Source: Psychrobacillus sp. OK032 (lineage in GTDB: Bacteria; Bacillota; Bacilli; Bacillales_A; Planococcaceae). From it: 64,000 nt of DNA. Position 1 is the stretch's first letter. Every line of letters begins with the position of its first letter. A program made the translations under genes and the position numbers. The stretch covers positions 124,001-188,000 of the forward strand of contig NZ_FOGY01000010.1 of assembly GCF_900111345.1 (NCBI RefSeq), read 5' to 3'. Under the pieces are notes generated by a model, which had not been told where the DNA came from, ran no database searches, and saw nothing but the letters and a program-made list of their open reading frames with translations. This document shows positions 35,870 through 45,188 of the stretch, one piece after another.

Positions 35870-36745
35870 TTAATTATTGGTTAAAGTTAGTAGAAATTTC
35901 CTTAATGCAAAGGAATGATATGCATCTTTTTTTGTAACAATGCCTAATTTCCATAGAAGAGATGGTTTTTCTAACGGGATTGTTTTAATCGTTGGGTTGC
36001 CTTGTTTTTCAGAAATTGTTTTTGGCAATAAAGTAATACCCAGTTTGGAAGCAACCAATTCTAATATTAAATCCCATTGTGAGCTCTTGTATGAAATAGA
36101 TGGAGTAAAACCTTCTTCTTTACATGCATTTATTATAAAGTCATGCAAAGTAAAGTCTTTCGTAAAAATAATAAATTGTTCGTCTTTTAAATCTGTTAAA
36201 GCAACAGATTTATGTTTAGCTAGTTGATGATCTTCATGAATATATAGTACAAATTCATCATTAATATAGGGATGGACATTAAATATCGATTCATCTGCCG
36301 GCAGAACTATTAACCCTACATCAATCTGACTTTCCTCCACAAGCTGTTCAATCAATTTAGCACCTCGTTCGACTAGTACTAGCTTCACATTTGGATATTG
36401 ACTGTGGAAAGTACGAGCAATATGCGGGAAAAATAAAGTGCCGATAAGAGGTGGAATTCCTACTTTAATCTCTCCGATTCCGACTTCGGTTAACTCTCTT
36501 AGTGAACTAGGTAACTCATCTAACATATTAAGTGCTTGTTGTCCTTGTCTATATACAATTCTTCCAGCGTCAGTCAAGTTAAGATGTCGAGTTGAACGAT
36601 CGAAAAGTTTAACGTGTAATTCTTCTTCTAGTCTTTTTACTGCCTTGCTTAACGAAGGCTGTGACAGATATGAGTGCTCTGCAGCCTCTGTAAAACTACC
36701 ATGATCAGCCACTTTAATAAAAGACTTCAGGTCACGCAGCTCCAT
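35870..36745 (-). CDS. LysR-family transcriptional regulator
   Basis: 291 residues. The N-terminal winged helix-turn-helix is typical: MELRDLKSFIKVADHGSF, then SYLSQPSLSKAVKRLEEEL and LFDRSTRHLNLT. The C-terminal inducer-binding domain follows from about residue 90 (IKVGIPPLIGTLFFP). It is divergent from the short-chain fatty acid carrier gene with a 290-nt gap, a classic layout for a regulator and its target. It may also influence the GNAT gene behind it. The effector is unknown. Confidence 0.9.
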   Translation of the reverse strand: MELRDLKSFIKVADHGSFTEAAEHSYLSQPSLSKAVKRLEEELHVKLFDRSTRHLNLTDAGRIVYRQGQQALNMLDELPSSLRELTEVGIGEIKVGIPPLIGTLFFPHIARTFHSQYPNVKLVLVERGAKLIEQLVEESQIDVGLIVLPADESIFNVHPYINDEFVLYIHEDHQLAKHKSVALTDLKDEQFIIFTKDFTLHDFIINACKEEGFTPSISYKSSQWDLILELVASKLGITLLPKTISEKQGNPTIKTIPLEKPSLLWKLGIVTKKDAYHSFALRKFLLTLTNN

Positions 36746-37035
36746 TTCTATATAACCTCACATTTATTCGATTTTTGAATAAATTCTATTCTAATTATGA
36801 ATTTTACATATATTCAGACAGGTTGTAAACTCACTCTTGTGAGAAAGAATTAGGAGGTATCTATATTAATAGAATAGTAAATTTAACGCCATAATCAATT
36901 TCAGAAATTTGGGACTACCAAACGTTCTTGTTGGAGGATGTTGCAGAATTACCTCAAGAATTTCCATCAAGGGATTCGTAGTAATTCTAGGGAGCAAAAC
37001 ACTGTAATTAAAGAAAATATCTGGGGGATACAAAC

Positions 37036-38361
37036 ATGAAAGTAATGATTTCATTTTCAAACAAGTTGATGCAACGATACATGCCTGACCCATATGTACT
37101 TGTAGTTATACTTACTTTCCTCGTTGGAGGACTTGCTCTATTACTAACACCTAGCACACCTGTTCAATTATTAAGTTTTTGGGGAGATGGTTTTTGGAGC
37201 CTGTTAACATTCTCTATGCAAATGGTTTTTATAGTAGTAACAGGACATGTTATGGCCAGTAGTCCATTTTTTAAGAAGCTATTAGGAAACTTAGCAAGTG
37301 TACCAAAATCACCAGGACAAGCAATTATTCTTGTTACCGTTGTAGCGCTAGTCGCGTGTTGGATTAACTGGGGATTTGGTCTAATTATAGGGGCATTACT
37401 AGCAAGAGAAATTGCTAAAAAGGTAGATGGTGTTGACTATCGATTGTTAGTTGCTAGTGCCTATAGTGGATTTATCATATGGAGTGGTGGCCTTTCATCA
37501 TCCATCGCATTAACCATCGCTACACCTGATCACTTTACAGAACACCTTATAGGCGTTGTACCAACTAGTCAAACTCTTTTTTCATCATTTAATTTAATTA
37601 TTGTTATTGGATTAATCATTATAGTTCCTATTATCAATCGATTTATGACTCCAACAAAAGAACAAGCTTTTATTATCGATCGAAGTCTATTAGAAGATGC
37701 AGATGCTATGCCTGCAGCAACTGTAGAAAATGTTGACATGACACCAGCTGATCGTTTAGAAAATAGTAAAATACTTTCTTTGCTAATTGGTTTATTAGGT
37801 CTTGCCTTTTTAGGGTATTATATCGCTACTAACGGACTTTCTATTAATCTTAATATCATTAATTTCCTATTCCTAATCATTGGGATACTATTACACAAAA
37901 CACCAAAACTATTTTTAGAAGCTGTTACGAACTCTGTAAAAAGTGCAACCGGCATTATTATCCAATTCCCATTTTACGCTGGCTTAATGGGTATAGTAAC
38001 TGCTTCAGGGCTTGCAAGTGTATTATCTGATGCATTTATATCCATTTCTAATGAGAATACATTCCACATGCTTACATTATGGAGTGCAGGGCTTGTAAAC
38101 TTCTTCGTTCCTTCCGGTGGTGGTCAGTGGGCCGTTCAAGCTCCTGTTATGTTAGAAGCTGCGCGAGATTTAGGAGTTTCTTTACCAAAAACAGCAATGG
38201 CTGTTGCATGGGGAGATGCATGGACCAATATGATTCAACCGTTTTATGCATTGCCAGCCTTAGCAATTGCAGGGTTAAAAGCAAAGGATATCATGGGCTA
38301 TGGATTAATAATCATGTTAATAACAGGAATCTTTATCTCGGCAGTATTTTATTTTTTATAA
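37036..38361 (+). CDS. Short-chain fatty acid transporter, AtoE family
   Basis: AtoE-type membrane protein of 441 residues with about eleven hydrophobic segments, close to the usual family length. Recognisable family segments are RYMPDPYVLVVILTFLVG at the start, WINWGFGLIIGALLAREIAK near residue 115 and FVPSGGGQWAVQAPVM near residue 357. The family is proposed to move acetoacetate or other short-chain fatty acids. GGGGG precedes the ATG. Divergent from a LysR regulator that probably controls it. No CoA transferase or thiolase genes lie nearby, so the catabolic route is not visible here. Confidence 0.9.
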   Translation: MKVMISFSNKLMQRYMPDPYVLVVILTFLVGGLALLLTPSTPVQLLSFWGDGFWSLLTFSMQMVFIVVTGHVMASSPFFKKLLGNLASVPKSPGQAIILVTVVALVACWINWGFGLIIGALLAREIAKKVDGVDYRLLVASAYSGFIIWSGGLSSSIALTIATPDHFTEHLIGVVPTSQTLFSSFNLIIVIGLIIIVPIINRFMTPTKEQAFIIDRSLLEDADAMPAATVENVDMTPADRLENSKILSLLIGLLGLAFLGYYIATNGLSINLNIINFLFLIIGILLHKTPKLFLEAVTNSVKSATGIIIQFPFYAGLMGIVTASGLASVLSDAFISISNENTFHMLTLWSAGLVNFFVPSGGGQWAVQAPVMLEAARDLGVSLPKTAMAVAWGDAWTNMIQPFYALPALAIAGLKAKDIMGYGLIIMLITGIFISAVFYFL

Positions 38362-38378
38362 AATATAATAAATTGATT

Positions 38379-38412
38379 TGGACCTCATCTACACTATTTG
38401 AGGTCCTTTTTA
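38379..38412 (+). terminator. Terminator of the AtoE-type gene
   Basis: Perfect 8-bp stem GGACCTCA / TGAGGTCC followed by TTTTTAT. Confidence 0.88.
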
Positions 38413-38458
38413 TTTATCTTTTTCTCTGTACTACTATATATTTAAATTAGGTGATGAA

Positions 38459-39229
38459 ATGAAAACAAAAATATACTTAAACAATGAGAAGTTTGTTGCA
38501 GGAATGAGCTTGAAAAATAGTAAAGAACTCGAGAACAACAACATGGCGCTACATGTATGCGAAAATCTAAATAATGTATTAGAAAACCGTAAGAAATTAG
38601 CCACATCCTTGCATTGCGAGCTAGAAACCTTCGTTTGTGCCAATCAAACACATAGCGCTAATTTTCACCGAGTAACGCTAGATGACAAAGGACGAGGCGC
38701 TGATCGAATGGATACCGCTATTGCCGATACAGACGCCTTGTATACGTATGAGCCAAATATATTATTATGCAGCTTCACTGCTGACTGTGTCCCTGTGATT
38801 TTTTACAATGAATCAACGGGTCTCGTTGGTGTAATCCATTCTGGCTGGCAAGGTACCGTCAAAGAGATTACCTTGAAACTTTTTGAACATTTAACACAAA
38901 TAGAACAGTGTAATCCAAGTGATATACACGTGCAACTTGGTGCAGCCCTTAGCCAAGAAAAATTTGAAGTAGATGAAGATGTATATGTTAAATTTAAAGG
39001 CCTTGGCTATGCCGATGATTATATTTATTACAAGAACGAAACGAACAAATACCACATTGACAACCAGTTAACCGTGAAAAAGCAATGTGAGTTAGCAGGA
39101 ATCCCATCTGAGCAAATAATAATCGATCGAACTTGTACGTTTTTGAGCCCGAATGGATTCTCTTACCGACAAGACAAACAAAGTGGACGGCATATGAGTT
39201 TTATTATGAAAAAAGGCGTTACAGAATAA
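38459..39229 (+). CDS. Laccase-domain (polyphenol oxidase/PgeF-like) protein
   Basis: YfiH/YlmD/PgeF family, 256 residues. The metal and catalytic residues are in CANQTHSANFH near residue 60, CSFTADCVPVIFY near residue 103 and VIHSGWQGTVKEI near residue 122. Members act as purine nucleoside phosphorylases/adenosine deaminases or in peptidoglycan editing. It lies outside the ylm/division cluster where the main Bacillus copy is found, so this may be a second copy; that is inference. Single gene between two terminators. Confidence 0.88.
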   Translation: MKTKIYLNNEKFVAGMSLKNSKELENNNMALHVCENLNNVLENRKKLATSLHCELETFVCANQTHSANFHRVTLDDKGRGADRMDTAIADTDALYTYEPNILLCSFTADCVPVIFYNESTGLVGVIHSGWQGTVKEITLKLFEHLTQIEQCNPSDIHVQLGAALSQEKFEVDEDVYVKFKGLGYADDYIYYKNETNKYHIDNQLTVKKQCELAGIPSEQIIIDRTCTFLSPNGFSYRQDKQSGRHMSFIMKKGVTE

Positions 39230-39236
39230 CATTAAA

Positions 39237-39268
39237 AAGCACATCAATTTTAGACATTGATGTGCTTT
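39237..39268 (+). terminator. Terminator of the laccase-domain gene
   Basis: AAGCACATCAAT / ATTGATGTGCTT stem of 12 bp. The tail TTTCCTATTTT is moderate. It may also serve the convergent VanW gene. Confidence 0.75.
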
Positions 39269-39286
39269 CCTATTTTCTTTACAGAC

Positions 39287-40276
39287 TCACTCTGCAGTGA
39301 GAGTATCTTCATATTTCTCGGAGGTCCTTACTTCTATTGTAAGAAAACCATTCCCATAGATTGCTTTTACTAGAAAAGGTGCCCCACTTGTATTTTGAAA
39401 TCGGAAATCTAATGAACCATAAGAAACAGTTGCATCTCTTCCTTTTGGTACGTAGCCCACGTCTAATGAATGATGATGTCTTTCCACATATTTTACTGGT
39501 AGTTGATCTACTACATTAAAAAGTGTGGAGGAAGTTTGGCAAACACCTCCACCGATACCCATGACAAGTTTCTTATTTATAATCTCCGGCGCAGGTTGGT
39601 AGCCATTTTCTGCATCTCTCGGTCCCGTCATCATATTAAACGAGAAAATATCCCCACTTCCAACGACAACATTATCAATAGCCTTTGCTGAAAGTTCAAT
39701 ATTCTTGTTTCTGTCTACATCCGTGGTATTAAAATGAGTTGTATAAGAGGCAATTAATACGTTCTCTAAATGAGGAATATCTTCCACGTAATAATTACTT
39801 TCTGTTACATACAAGGGAATTTTAACGTTGTTACCATTAATTGATGCCTCCAAAATGCTATCTACCAATTCACTCTCTTTTAAAATAATTCTCGGGCTTC
39901 CTTTAATAATCTGACCGTCTTCGCCCATTTTATCAAGAACCATTCTCTTGTCATAACCAACTTCTGCTTCTGTACCTCTTGCCAATTCATTAGCTAATTG
40001 TTCAATTTCCTTTTTATATGTTTCAAAATCTGTTTCATACCCTAAATCTTGTGGGGATAAGGTTTTAATTATATCTAATGTATTTGGATCGACGATATTT
40101 ACAACTAAAGGCTTTGTTTCCTTTTCAGTTTCTTCGTTATAGGTTACGGGAGTTTTTAGCTCCTCCAACGGTTGTATCTGTTCATCTTCATTTGTTTCTA
40201 ATTCTTTACTTTTTTCTAGACACCCTGACAGTCCTATGGAACATAAAACAAATACTGCAACAATCCATCTTTTCAC
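39287..40276 (-). CDS. VanW-family lipoprotein
   Basis: 329 residues. A signal peptide with lipobox GLSGC gives Cys19 as lipid anchor. An acidic linker leads into a domain that ends with the VanW module: FSFNMMTGPRDAENGYQ, then GGGVCQTSSTLFNVV with the conserved Cys and ERHHHSLDVGYVP. VanW-like proteins are associated with the cell wall, and the module is suspected to be a cysteine transpeptidase-like fold, but its activity is unproven. The start is a GTG behind TAGGAG. A secreted LysM-CAP gene lies next on the same strand. Confidence 0.88.
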   Translation of the reverse strand: MKRWIVAVFVLCSIGLSGCLEKSKELETNEDEQIQPLEELKTPVTYNEETEKETKPLVVNIVDPNTLDIIKTLSPQDLGYETDFETYKKEIEQLANELARGTEAEVGYDKRMVLDKMGEDGQIIKGSPRIILKESELVDSILEASINGNNVKIPLYVTESNYYVEDIPHLENVLIASYTTHFNTTDVDRNKNIELSAKAIDNVVVGSGDIFSFNMMTGPRDAENGYQPAPEIINKKLVMGIGGGVCQTSSTLFNVVDQLPVKYVERHHHSLDVGYVPKGRDATVSYGSLDFRFQNTSGAPFLVKAIYGNGFLTIEVRTSEKYEDTLTAE

Positions 40277-40393
40277 ACTATCGTACTCCTAGCTATAAGG
40301 TATTTCCCATTAGACATCGTATTCGAGTAGTACTGATAGTGTGTTTAGTTTGAATGATTTTAAGCATTGTATGCATAATATTTACCCTTGCAC

Positions 40394-41002
40394 TTATTTT
40401 TGTATAAACATTTGCGTCCAGTAATGACCGTCCTTCACATACCCAACTCCAATATGCGTGAAGTTTTTACTAAGGATATTCGCTCTATGGCCTTCGCTGT
40501 TCATCCATGCTTTCACTACTTCAGCTGCAGTTTTTTGACCTTTTGCAATGTTTTCTGCGGCTGATTTATATGTAATGCCATAGTTTTTCATCATTGTAAA
40601 TGGTGAACCATACGCTGGACTTGTATGATTGAAATATTTCTTATCATGCATGTCTTGAGACTTGGCCTCTGCCACTCTTGCAAGCTCCCAATCACTTTTC
40701 AATGCTGGTAGTCCAGCATTTGCTCTTTCTATATTTACAAGTTTGATTACTTCTTGCTCTATATTAGCTTGTTCTTTTGTAGGAACATTAATCTTTTGTC
40801 CAGGGTAGATAAGATTCGGATTTGCGAGTTGTGGGTTTGCTTCGATTAATTCTTGAACTCCCGTTTGTGTTTTGACCGCAATTTTCCAAAGGGAATCCCC
40901 TTTAGCTACTGAATATGAACTAGCTGCCATAGCGCTCATTGGTAATAATAAAGATATAGAAACAAGTGATGCAATAGCAACTTTCCCTACTTTTTTAAAC
41001 AT
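40394..41002 (-). CDS. Secreted LysM and CAP-domain protein (YkwD-like)
   Basis: About 202 residues. The signal peptide (26 residues, ending SAMA) is followed by one LysM domain (YSVAKGDSLWKIAVKTQTG) and a C-terminal CAP/SCP domain (VIKLVNIERANAGLPALKSD, AENIAKGQKTAAEVVKAW, HIGVGYVKDGHYWTQMFI). It is exported and should bind peptidoglycan through LysM; CAP function is not known in detail. The start is the ATG at 41002, 8 nt after AAGGA; the longer frame upstream is not used. A perfect WalR box lies 82-98 nt upstream, so it is a likely WalRK target. Confidence 0.9.
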   Translation of the reverse strand: MFKKVGKVAIASLVSISLLLPMSAMAASSYSVAKGDSLWKIAVKTQTGVQELIEANPQLANPNLIYPGQKINVPTKEQANIEQEVIKLVNIERANAGLPALKSDWELARVAEAKSQDMHDKKYFNHTSPAYGSPFTMMKNYGITYKSAAENIAKGQKTAAEVVKAWMNSEGHRANILSKNFTHIGVGYVKDGHYWTQMFIQK

Positions 41003-41083
41003 CCAATCAATCCTTCCAGTTCTGTATATATTCATGGTAAGTAGTTTCGTATAGTAATTCACCACTTAATATATGGAAGGATT

Positions 41084-41100
41084 TTTACAATTTCATTACA
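41084..41100 (-). promoter_or_regulatory. WalR (YycF) box upstream of the LysM-CAP gene
   Basis: On the minus strand TGTAAT-GAAAT-TGTAAA fits the consensus TGTWAH-N5-TGTWAH at all twelve defined positions. It lies 82-98 nt upstream of the start codon, with -10-like TATACG near 41052. The walRK genes are 12 kb away in this window. Confidence 0.7.
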
Positions 41101-41234
41101 TGTGTAATAAACATTTTTAAATTAGTAGGGATAAAAGGCTTCCTTCTAATTACTTTAGTAATATGCTTGAAACAAAACTATAACAGGGGAAAATTACCAC
41201 AATAAATTTCATCATTTGACATTATTTTCTTTTT

Positions 41235-42020
41235 TTATCCCCATACTTCTTTTAATATATCTCTAAACAAATTATCCAATTTTTTCGTCGGGTCTTCAAT
41301 TTCTATTGAGAGAGTTTGTATGTACTCTTCAAGACGGATCATTTCACTTTCTAAGAAATCATTTATTACTTGAATTCGTGGTTCAATATCTAATTCATCT
41401 CCTATAATCTTTCGTTCTAGAAGATGTTCAATCTCTTTTTTTAAGTAACCTTCCAAAATCATCGCTTGTAATAATTCCTGAAAGTCAATTGGTGGTACGG
41501 TTTTATGTTCCTCAATCCACTTGCATGCCAGTACAGGTCGCAGTACATAGAAATATTTCTTTATTTTCACTTCCGAGCCTTGCAAATATTCTCGATAATT
41601 ATTTTTCGCCATGTTTAAGTAGTGGTACAAGCTTGCATTTGGGTAAAAAACTTCAGATTCTAATGATCGTAATTTATCTATAAATGAATACTTTTGAAAA
41701 TAAATAATATTACTTCGCATCCATTCCAAAAGGGGGGGATTACTCTTTCTAAATAAACGCAAAGCCTTTGTAATTTCCCAACCACTTATATCTAGTAGAT
41801 CATTGATTGGCACCTCAATTACATCTCTCTTAGCACCAATTCCTTGTGGATCAATAGAAAGATACCACTGCGGCTGATGAATATAAATAAATCGAACATC
41901 GTAATCACTGTCTTTTGAAGGAAAGCCCCAAGCACGGCTCCCGGATTCGACAGCATATAGAACCTTTACTTGATACTTTTCCTCGATTTCCATCAATTTT
42001 TTTAGAATTATTTCATTCAT
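41235..42020 (-). CDS. RlaP/YcgL-family nucleotidyltransferase
   Basis: DNA polymerase beta-superfamily protein of 261 residues. The nucleotidyltransferase motif is complete: ESGSRAWGFPSKDSDYDVRF near residue 25, the GS and DxD pattern. IDPQGIGAKRDVIEVPIND follows. The family (RlaP, earlier YcgL) has been linked to RNA repair in some bacteria; the natural substrate is not known. GGGAGTG lies upstream of the ATG. It is a lone gene with no RNA ligase or kinase next to it, so a repair role cannot be argued from context. Confidence 0.85.
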   Translation of the reverse strand: MNEIILKKLMEIEEKYQVKVLYAVESGSRAWGFPSKDSDYDVRFIYIHQPQWYLSIDPQGIGAKRDVIEVPINDLLDISGWEITKALRLFRKSNPPLLEWMRSNIIYFQKYSFIDKLRSLESEVFYPNASLYHYLNMAKNNYREYLQGSEVKIKKYFYVLRPVLACKWIEEHKTVPPIDFQELLQAMILEGYLKKEIEHLLERKIIGDELDIEPRIQVINDFLESEMIRLEEYIQTLSIEIEDPTKKLDNLFRDILKEVWG

Positions 42021-42080
42021 TTTAAACTACACTCCCGAAACTTCAATTTACATTTAATTATAGTCTTTGTTACTTATATT

Positions 42081-42392
42081 TTAGCAAAAAATACACAAAT
42101 TCTCGGATTTAATCCGGGTATTGAAGCAACACCATCTTTTGAACATGGAAAGAGATTTAGTGTGGTTGCTAAAGAAATTACAAAACTTCCTGATTTAAGC
42201 GCTGAATAAGTTATAGAAATCCACCCATTAATGGATCCGTTAAAAACAAGCGTGGAACAGGTTAAAAATATTGTCAATGAAACAAACCGTATTTCTAACC
42301 AGCAATTCGACTTTATAAATGAAATTTCGAATGCAATGCATAATTTATCGTTGGTAGCAGAAGAAATAGAGGGACTAGCTAAAAAACTTTAA
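42081..42392 (+). pseudogene. Remnant of a methyl-accepting chemotaxis protein
   Basis: The frame reads AKNTQILGFNPGIEATPSFE then HGKRFSVVAKEITKLPDLSA, the highly conserved signalling hairpin of chemotaxis receptors (normally NLLxLNAAIEAARAGEHG). It then meets a stop at 42207 and continues in frame with a typical coiled-coil tail to a stop at 42392. The N-terminal sensor part is absent and the hairpin tip carries damaging changes, so it is a decayed fragment. It most resembles small soluble receptors of the YfmS type. Confidence 0.8.
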
Positions 42393-42493
42393 ATATAATA
42401 TATCTCACATCCAAGACACTTTAATTGAAGGTATTTTAAAATAGGATTACAATTAAATTGTTACATTATTTAAAATTATCGGAGGGATACATG

Positions 42494-43237
42494 ATGACAA
42501 ACTTACAAGATAAAGTAGCAGTTGTAACAGGTGGGGCTTCAGGTATTGGTTTAGCAACTGTAAAAGCATTTTTAGACAAAGGCGCAAAAGTTGTCATTGC
42601 AGATTACAACGAGGAAGCCGGTAAAGCAGTAGAACAACAATTGAAAGAAAAGCACGAAAACGTACTATTCGTGCAAACAAATGTTGCAGATGAACAATCA
42701 GTTGAAAATGCTGTAAAAACAGCGGTTGATACATTTGGTCAATTAGATGTTATTTTCAACAATGCCGGTATCGGTATTCAAAAACCTACGCATGAATTAA
42801 CAGACGAAGAATACAAGCGTGTTATCGCTGTTAACCAAGATGGCGTATTCTACGGTATTAAATATGCCCTTCGTGAAATGTTGAAAACGGGTGGTGGTGC
42901 AATCATCAATACATCTTCTATTTTAGGTACAGTTGGTGAACCGACGTCTATCCCGTACGCAGCAAGTAAAGGTGCCGTAAACTTAATTACTAAATCTGTT
43001 GCATTAGAGTATGCAGATCGCAACATCCGTGTAAATGCAGTTGCTCCTGGCTTCATTGAATCAGGTTTAGTAAACAAAGAAGCACTAGGTGATTTCTATG
43101 ATGGTTTAGTCGCAAAACACCCAATCGGTCGTCTTGGTAACCCAGAAGAAATCGCTCACGCAGTTGTCTTCTTAGCAGAAAACGACTTCGTTACAGGTAC
43201 AACAATTCACGTTGATGGTGGTTACACTGCGAAATAA
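42494..43237 (+). CDS. SDR-family oxidoreductase (glucose 1-dehydrogenase-like)
   Basis: Classical short-chain dehydrogenase of about 247 residues. The cofactor motif TGGASGIGLATVKAF near residue 14, NNAGIG near residue 90, the active-site Ser in INTSSILGTVG and YxxxK in YAASKGAVN are all present, as is the late PGFIES. ADY after strand 2 suggests NAD preference. Two adjacent ATG codons exist; 42494 is 7 nt after GGAGGG and is preferred to 42491. Single gene with a terminator; the substrate cannot be inferred. Confidence 0.9.
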   Translation: MTNLQDKVAVVTGGASGIGLATVKAFLDKGAKVVIADYNEEAGKAVEQQLKEKHENVLFVQTNVADEQSVENAVKTAVDTFGQLDVIFNNAGIGIQKPTHELTDEEYKRVIAVNQDGVFYGIKYALREMLKTGGGAIINTSSILGTVGEPTSIPYAASKGAVNLITKSVALEYADRNIRVNAVAPGFIESGLVNKEALGDFYDGLVAKHPIGRLGNPEEIAHAVVFLAENDFVTGTTIHVDGGYTAK

Positions 43238-43555
43238 TTTTATTATAAAAGCCGATCATCTGTTCATCAGAAGGTCGGCTTTTTATTTTTCTAATGATTT
43301 TATTAAGCTTACTATGGACTGTTCGGTCAGCTAACATCAAGAAGCGAAACGTGACACTTTAGTAGAAATCTTATAAGAGGCCGTCGAATCAATGGAGAAT
43401 TTAGGTGTTTGTTGCACTTCAACCCGCCCTGCAATGTCAGTAGTTGTTTCAATAATTGTTGACTCTTATACACCATTTAGGATAGAGACAGCCAATCCTC
43501 CGCTTATTTATGATATAATAGTCTAGTTGTACTTTAGCACCAAGGAGGTCTCATC
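43238..43555. other. Intergenic region with possible gene debris
   Basis: After the SDR terminator nothing can be named. One plus-strand frame around 43380-43500 is open after an in-frame stop (LGVCCTSTRPAMSVVVSIIV) and looks like a short protein remnant without a start region. A -10-like TATAAT at about 43515 probably belongs to the following EamA gene. Confidence 0.35.
43247..43284 (+). terminator. Terminator of the SDR gene
   Basis: AAAGCCGATC-TCTG and CAGA-GGTCGGCTTT form a stem followed by TTTATTTTT. Confidence 0.85.
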
Positions 43556-44470
43556 ATGAAACTTAATAAAGGTATTTTATTTATATTATTAGGTGCTTCG
43601 TTTTTTGGTTTTACACCGATATTTGCTAAATTGGGATTTAGCTACGGCTACTCACTTGGCCAAATTAATATCGTTCAAATGTCGATTTCCTTTATATTAT
43701 TATGGTCTTTTACTCTATTGAAACGCTCTAGCTTCAAAGGACTTAATAAGAAGAAAGTTCTTCAAATAATGATTACCGGTTGTTTTATCGGTTTAACAAG
43801 TATTTTCTATTATGGTTCGATGCAATATTTGCCCGCTTCATTGGCCATCATTTTAATGTTCCAATTTGTTTGGATAGGGATTATTTTAGAATGGATTTTC
43901 AGTAAAATAAAACCTGCTCCTATTACAATACTATCCATTTTCTTGATCCTAGTAGGGGTCTTTTTTGCTTCAAATGTTTTAAATGGAGACATACAAGGTC
44001 TTCCTTTGAAAGGTTTTGTATATGGTATTCTATCGGCATTCACTTATGCGGGATTTATTTTTTTCAGCGGAAAGGTCGCTGTCGATGTGGATCCATGGAT
44101 TCGGAGTTCTTTGATGGTAACGGGATCAGCCATTTTAGTGTTTGTCTTATTCATGCAGGACATCCCATCGGTACTTCCTTTAGAGAAAAACCTGTTAACT
44201 ACAGCCATCGGAGTTTCGTTATTTGGAGCCGTCCTTCCACCACTATTCTTCGCAGCGGGTGCACCATTGGTATCAGGAGGAATCGCAAATATATTAACAT
44301 CCATTGAATTACCTATCGCAATACTATCGGCTAGCATTATTTTGTCTGAAAAGGTAACGCCACTTCAATGGTTAGGTACGGCTATTATACTTGTAGCCAT
44401 CATATTTAATGAACTTGGTAGTAATATTTTTAGATCTAGGAAACAGAAAAAGCAGGGAATCCATTCGTGA
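43556..44470 (+). CDS. EamA-family (DMT) transporter
   Basis: Drug/metabolite-type membrane protein of 304 residues with ten predicted helices in two EamA repeats. The first starts at ILFILLGASFFGFTPIFAKL and the second near GFVYGILSAFTYAGFIFFSG, and it ends with LQWLGTAIILVAIIFNELG. CAAGGAGG precedes the ATG. Such carriers often export amino acids or metabolites; the substrate is unknown. Single gene with a terminator. Confidence 0.88.
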   Translation: MKLNKGILFILLGASFFGFTPIFAKLGFSYGYSLGQINIVQMSISFILLWSFTLLKRSSFKGLNKKKVLQIMITGCFIGLTSIFYYGSMQYLPASLAIILMFQFVWIGIILEWIFSKIKPAPITILSIFLILVGVFFASNVLNGDIQGLPLKGFVYGILSAFTYAGFIFFSGKVAVDVDPWIRSSLMVTGSAILVFVLFMQDIPSVLPLEKNLLTTAIGVSLFGAVLPPLFFAAGAPLVSGGIANILTSIELPIAILSASIILSEKVTPLQWLGTAIILVAIIFNELGSNIFRSRKQKKQGIHS

Positions 44471-44484
44471 TTTCCTGCTTTTTT
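44450..44484 (+). terminator. Terminator of the EamA gene
   Basis: AAGCAGGGAAT / ATTTCCTGCTT stem followed by TTTTT; it overlaps the stop-codon region of the gene. Confidence 0.8.
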
Positions 44485-44544
44485 GATGATTTTGTTTTGG
44501 CTTTTAGAGAGAACCGTCAGCACTTTACATTGTACTTCTCTATC

Positions 44545-45042
44545 TTACATCGTCGCTGCTGAGGAAGCAGATGCTTGGTCAGCCTTGACACAATCAATTG
44601 CGACAACGAGCGCAATGATGACGCCCTCCATCTCTTCATCCAATACTTGAACTTTGTAGCTATCACCCCAAGTGAACCACTCTTTGCTCACTTCACCGAT
44701 GACTTCACCATGTTGCAACACTTGAAAATCCATATCCCACCAGTTTCCATTTACCTCAATGCCTGCCGCATCAATCGTATAACGTGCTTTAAAGAAGGAA
44801 AATTCCTTCTTAATAGTTAATACCTCAAGACCATTTACTTCAACAAAAAACTTCGGTAAAAAACTGAACACCTTTTTTGTGATGAGCGCAATTTCCTTTC
44901 TTGTTGTATCCATAATGGAGAAGGTCTTTGGAATTTGCATAAAACTGCCCTCCACATAATAAACGTCCTTCTCTTGTTGATCCTTTATCGTAAATTTGCC
45001 ACCCAGACTAAATACTTTTTGCTTTATATAAAGTTTCTTCAT
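44545..45042 (-). CDS. LURP-one-related (YxjI-like) protein
   Basis: 165 residues with the tubby-like LOR fold signatures: LYIKQKVFSLGGKFTIKDQQ at the start, YVEGSFMQIPKTFSI and ARYTIDAAGIEVNGNWWDMD. No signal peptide or membrane helix; a hydrophobic segment near the end (VIIALVVAIDCV) is typical of the family. The function of the bacterial family is not known. AAGGAG precedes the ATG. It stands alone, convergent with the EamA gene. Confidence 0.88.
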   Translation of the reverse strand: MKKLYIKQKVFSLGGKFTIKDQQEKDVYYVEGSFMQIPKTFSIMDTTRKEIALITKKVFSFLPKFFVEVNGLEVLTIKKEFSFFKARYTIDAAGIEVNGNWWDMDFQVLQHGEVIGEVSKEWFTWGDSYKVQVLDEEMEGVIIALVVAIDCVKADQASASSAATM

Positions 45043-45188
45043 ACTGCCGGTCTCCTTCGATATAGCGTATTACTAAAATTATACCATTTTTCGAAATTCG
45101 GTACTAAAACCCCTACCTAATTGAATAAGATAATTATATATCACTTGATACATATCACTGCATATATTGGTAGAGGAGAGACTTAACC

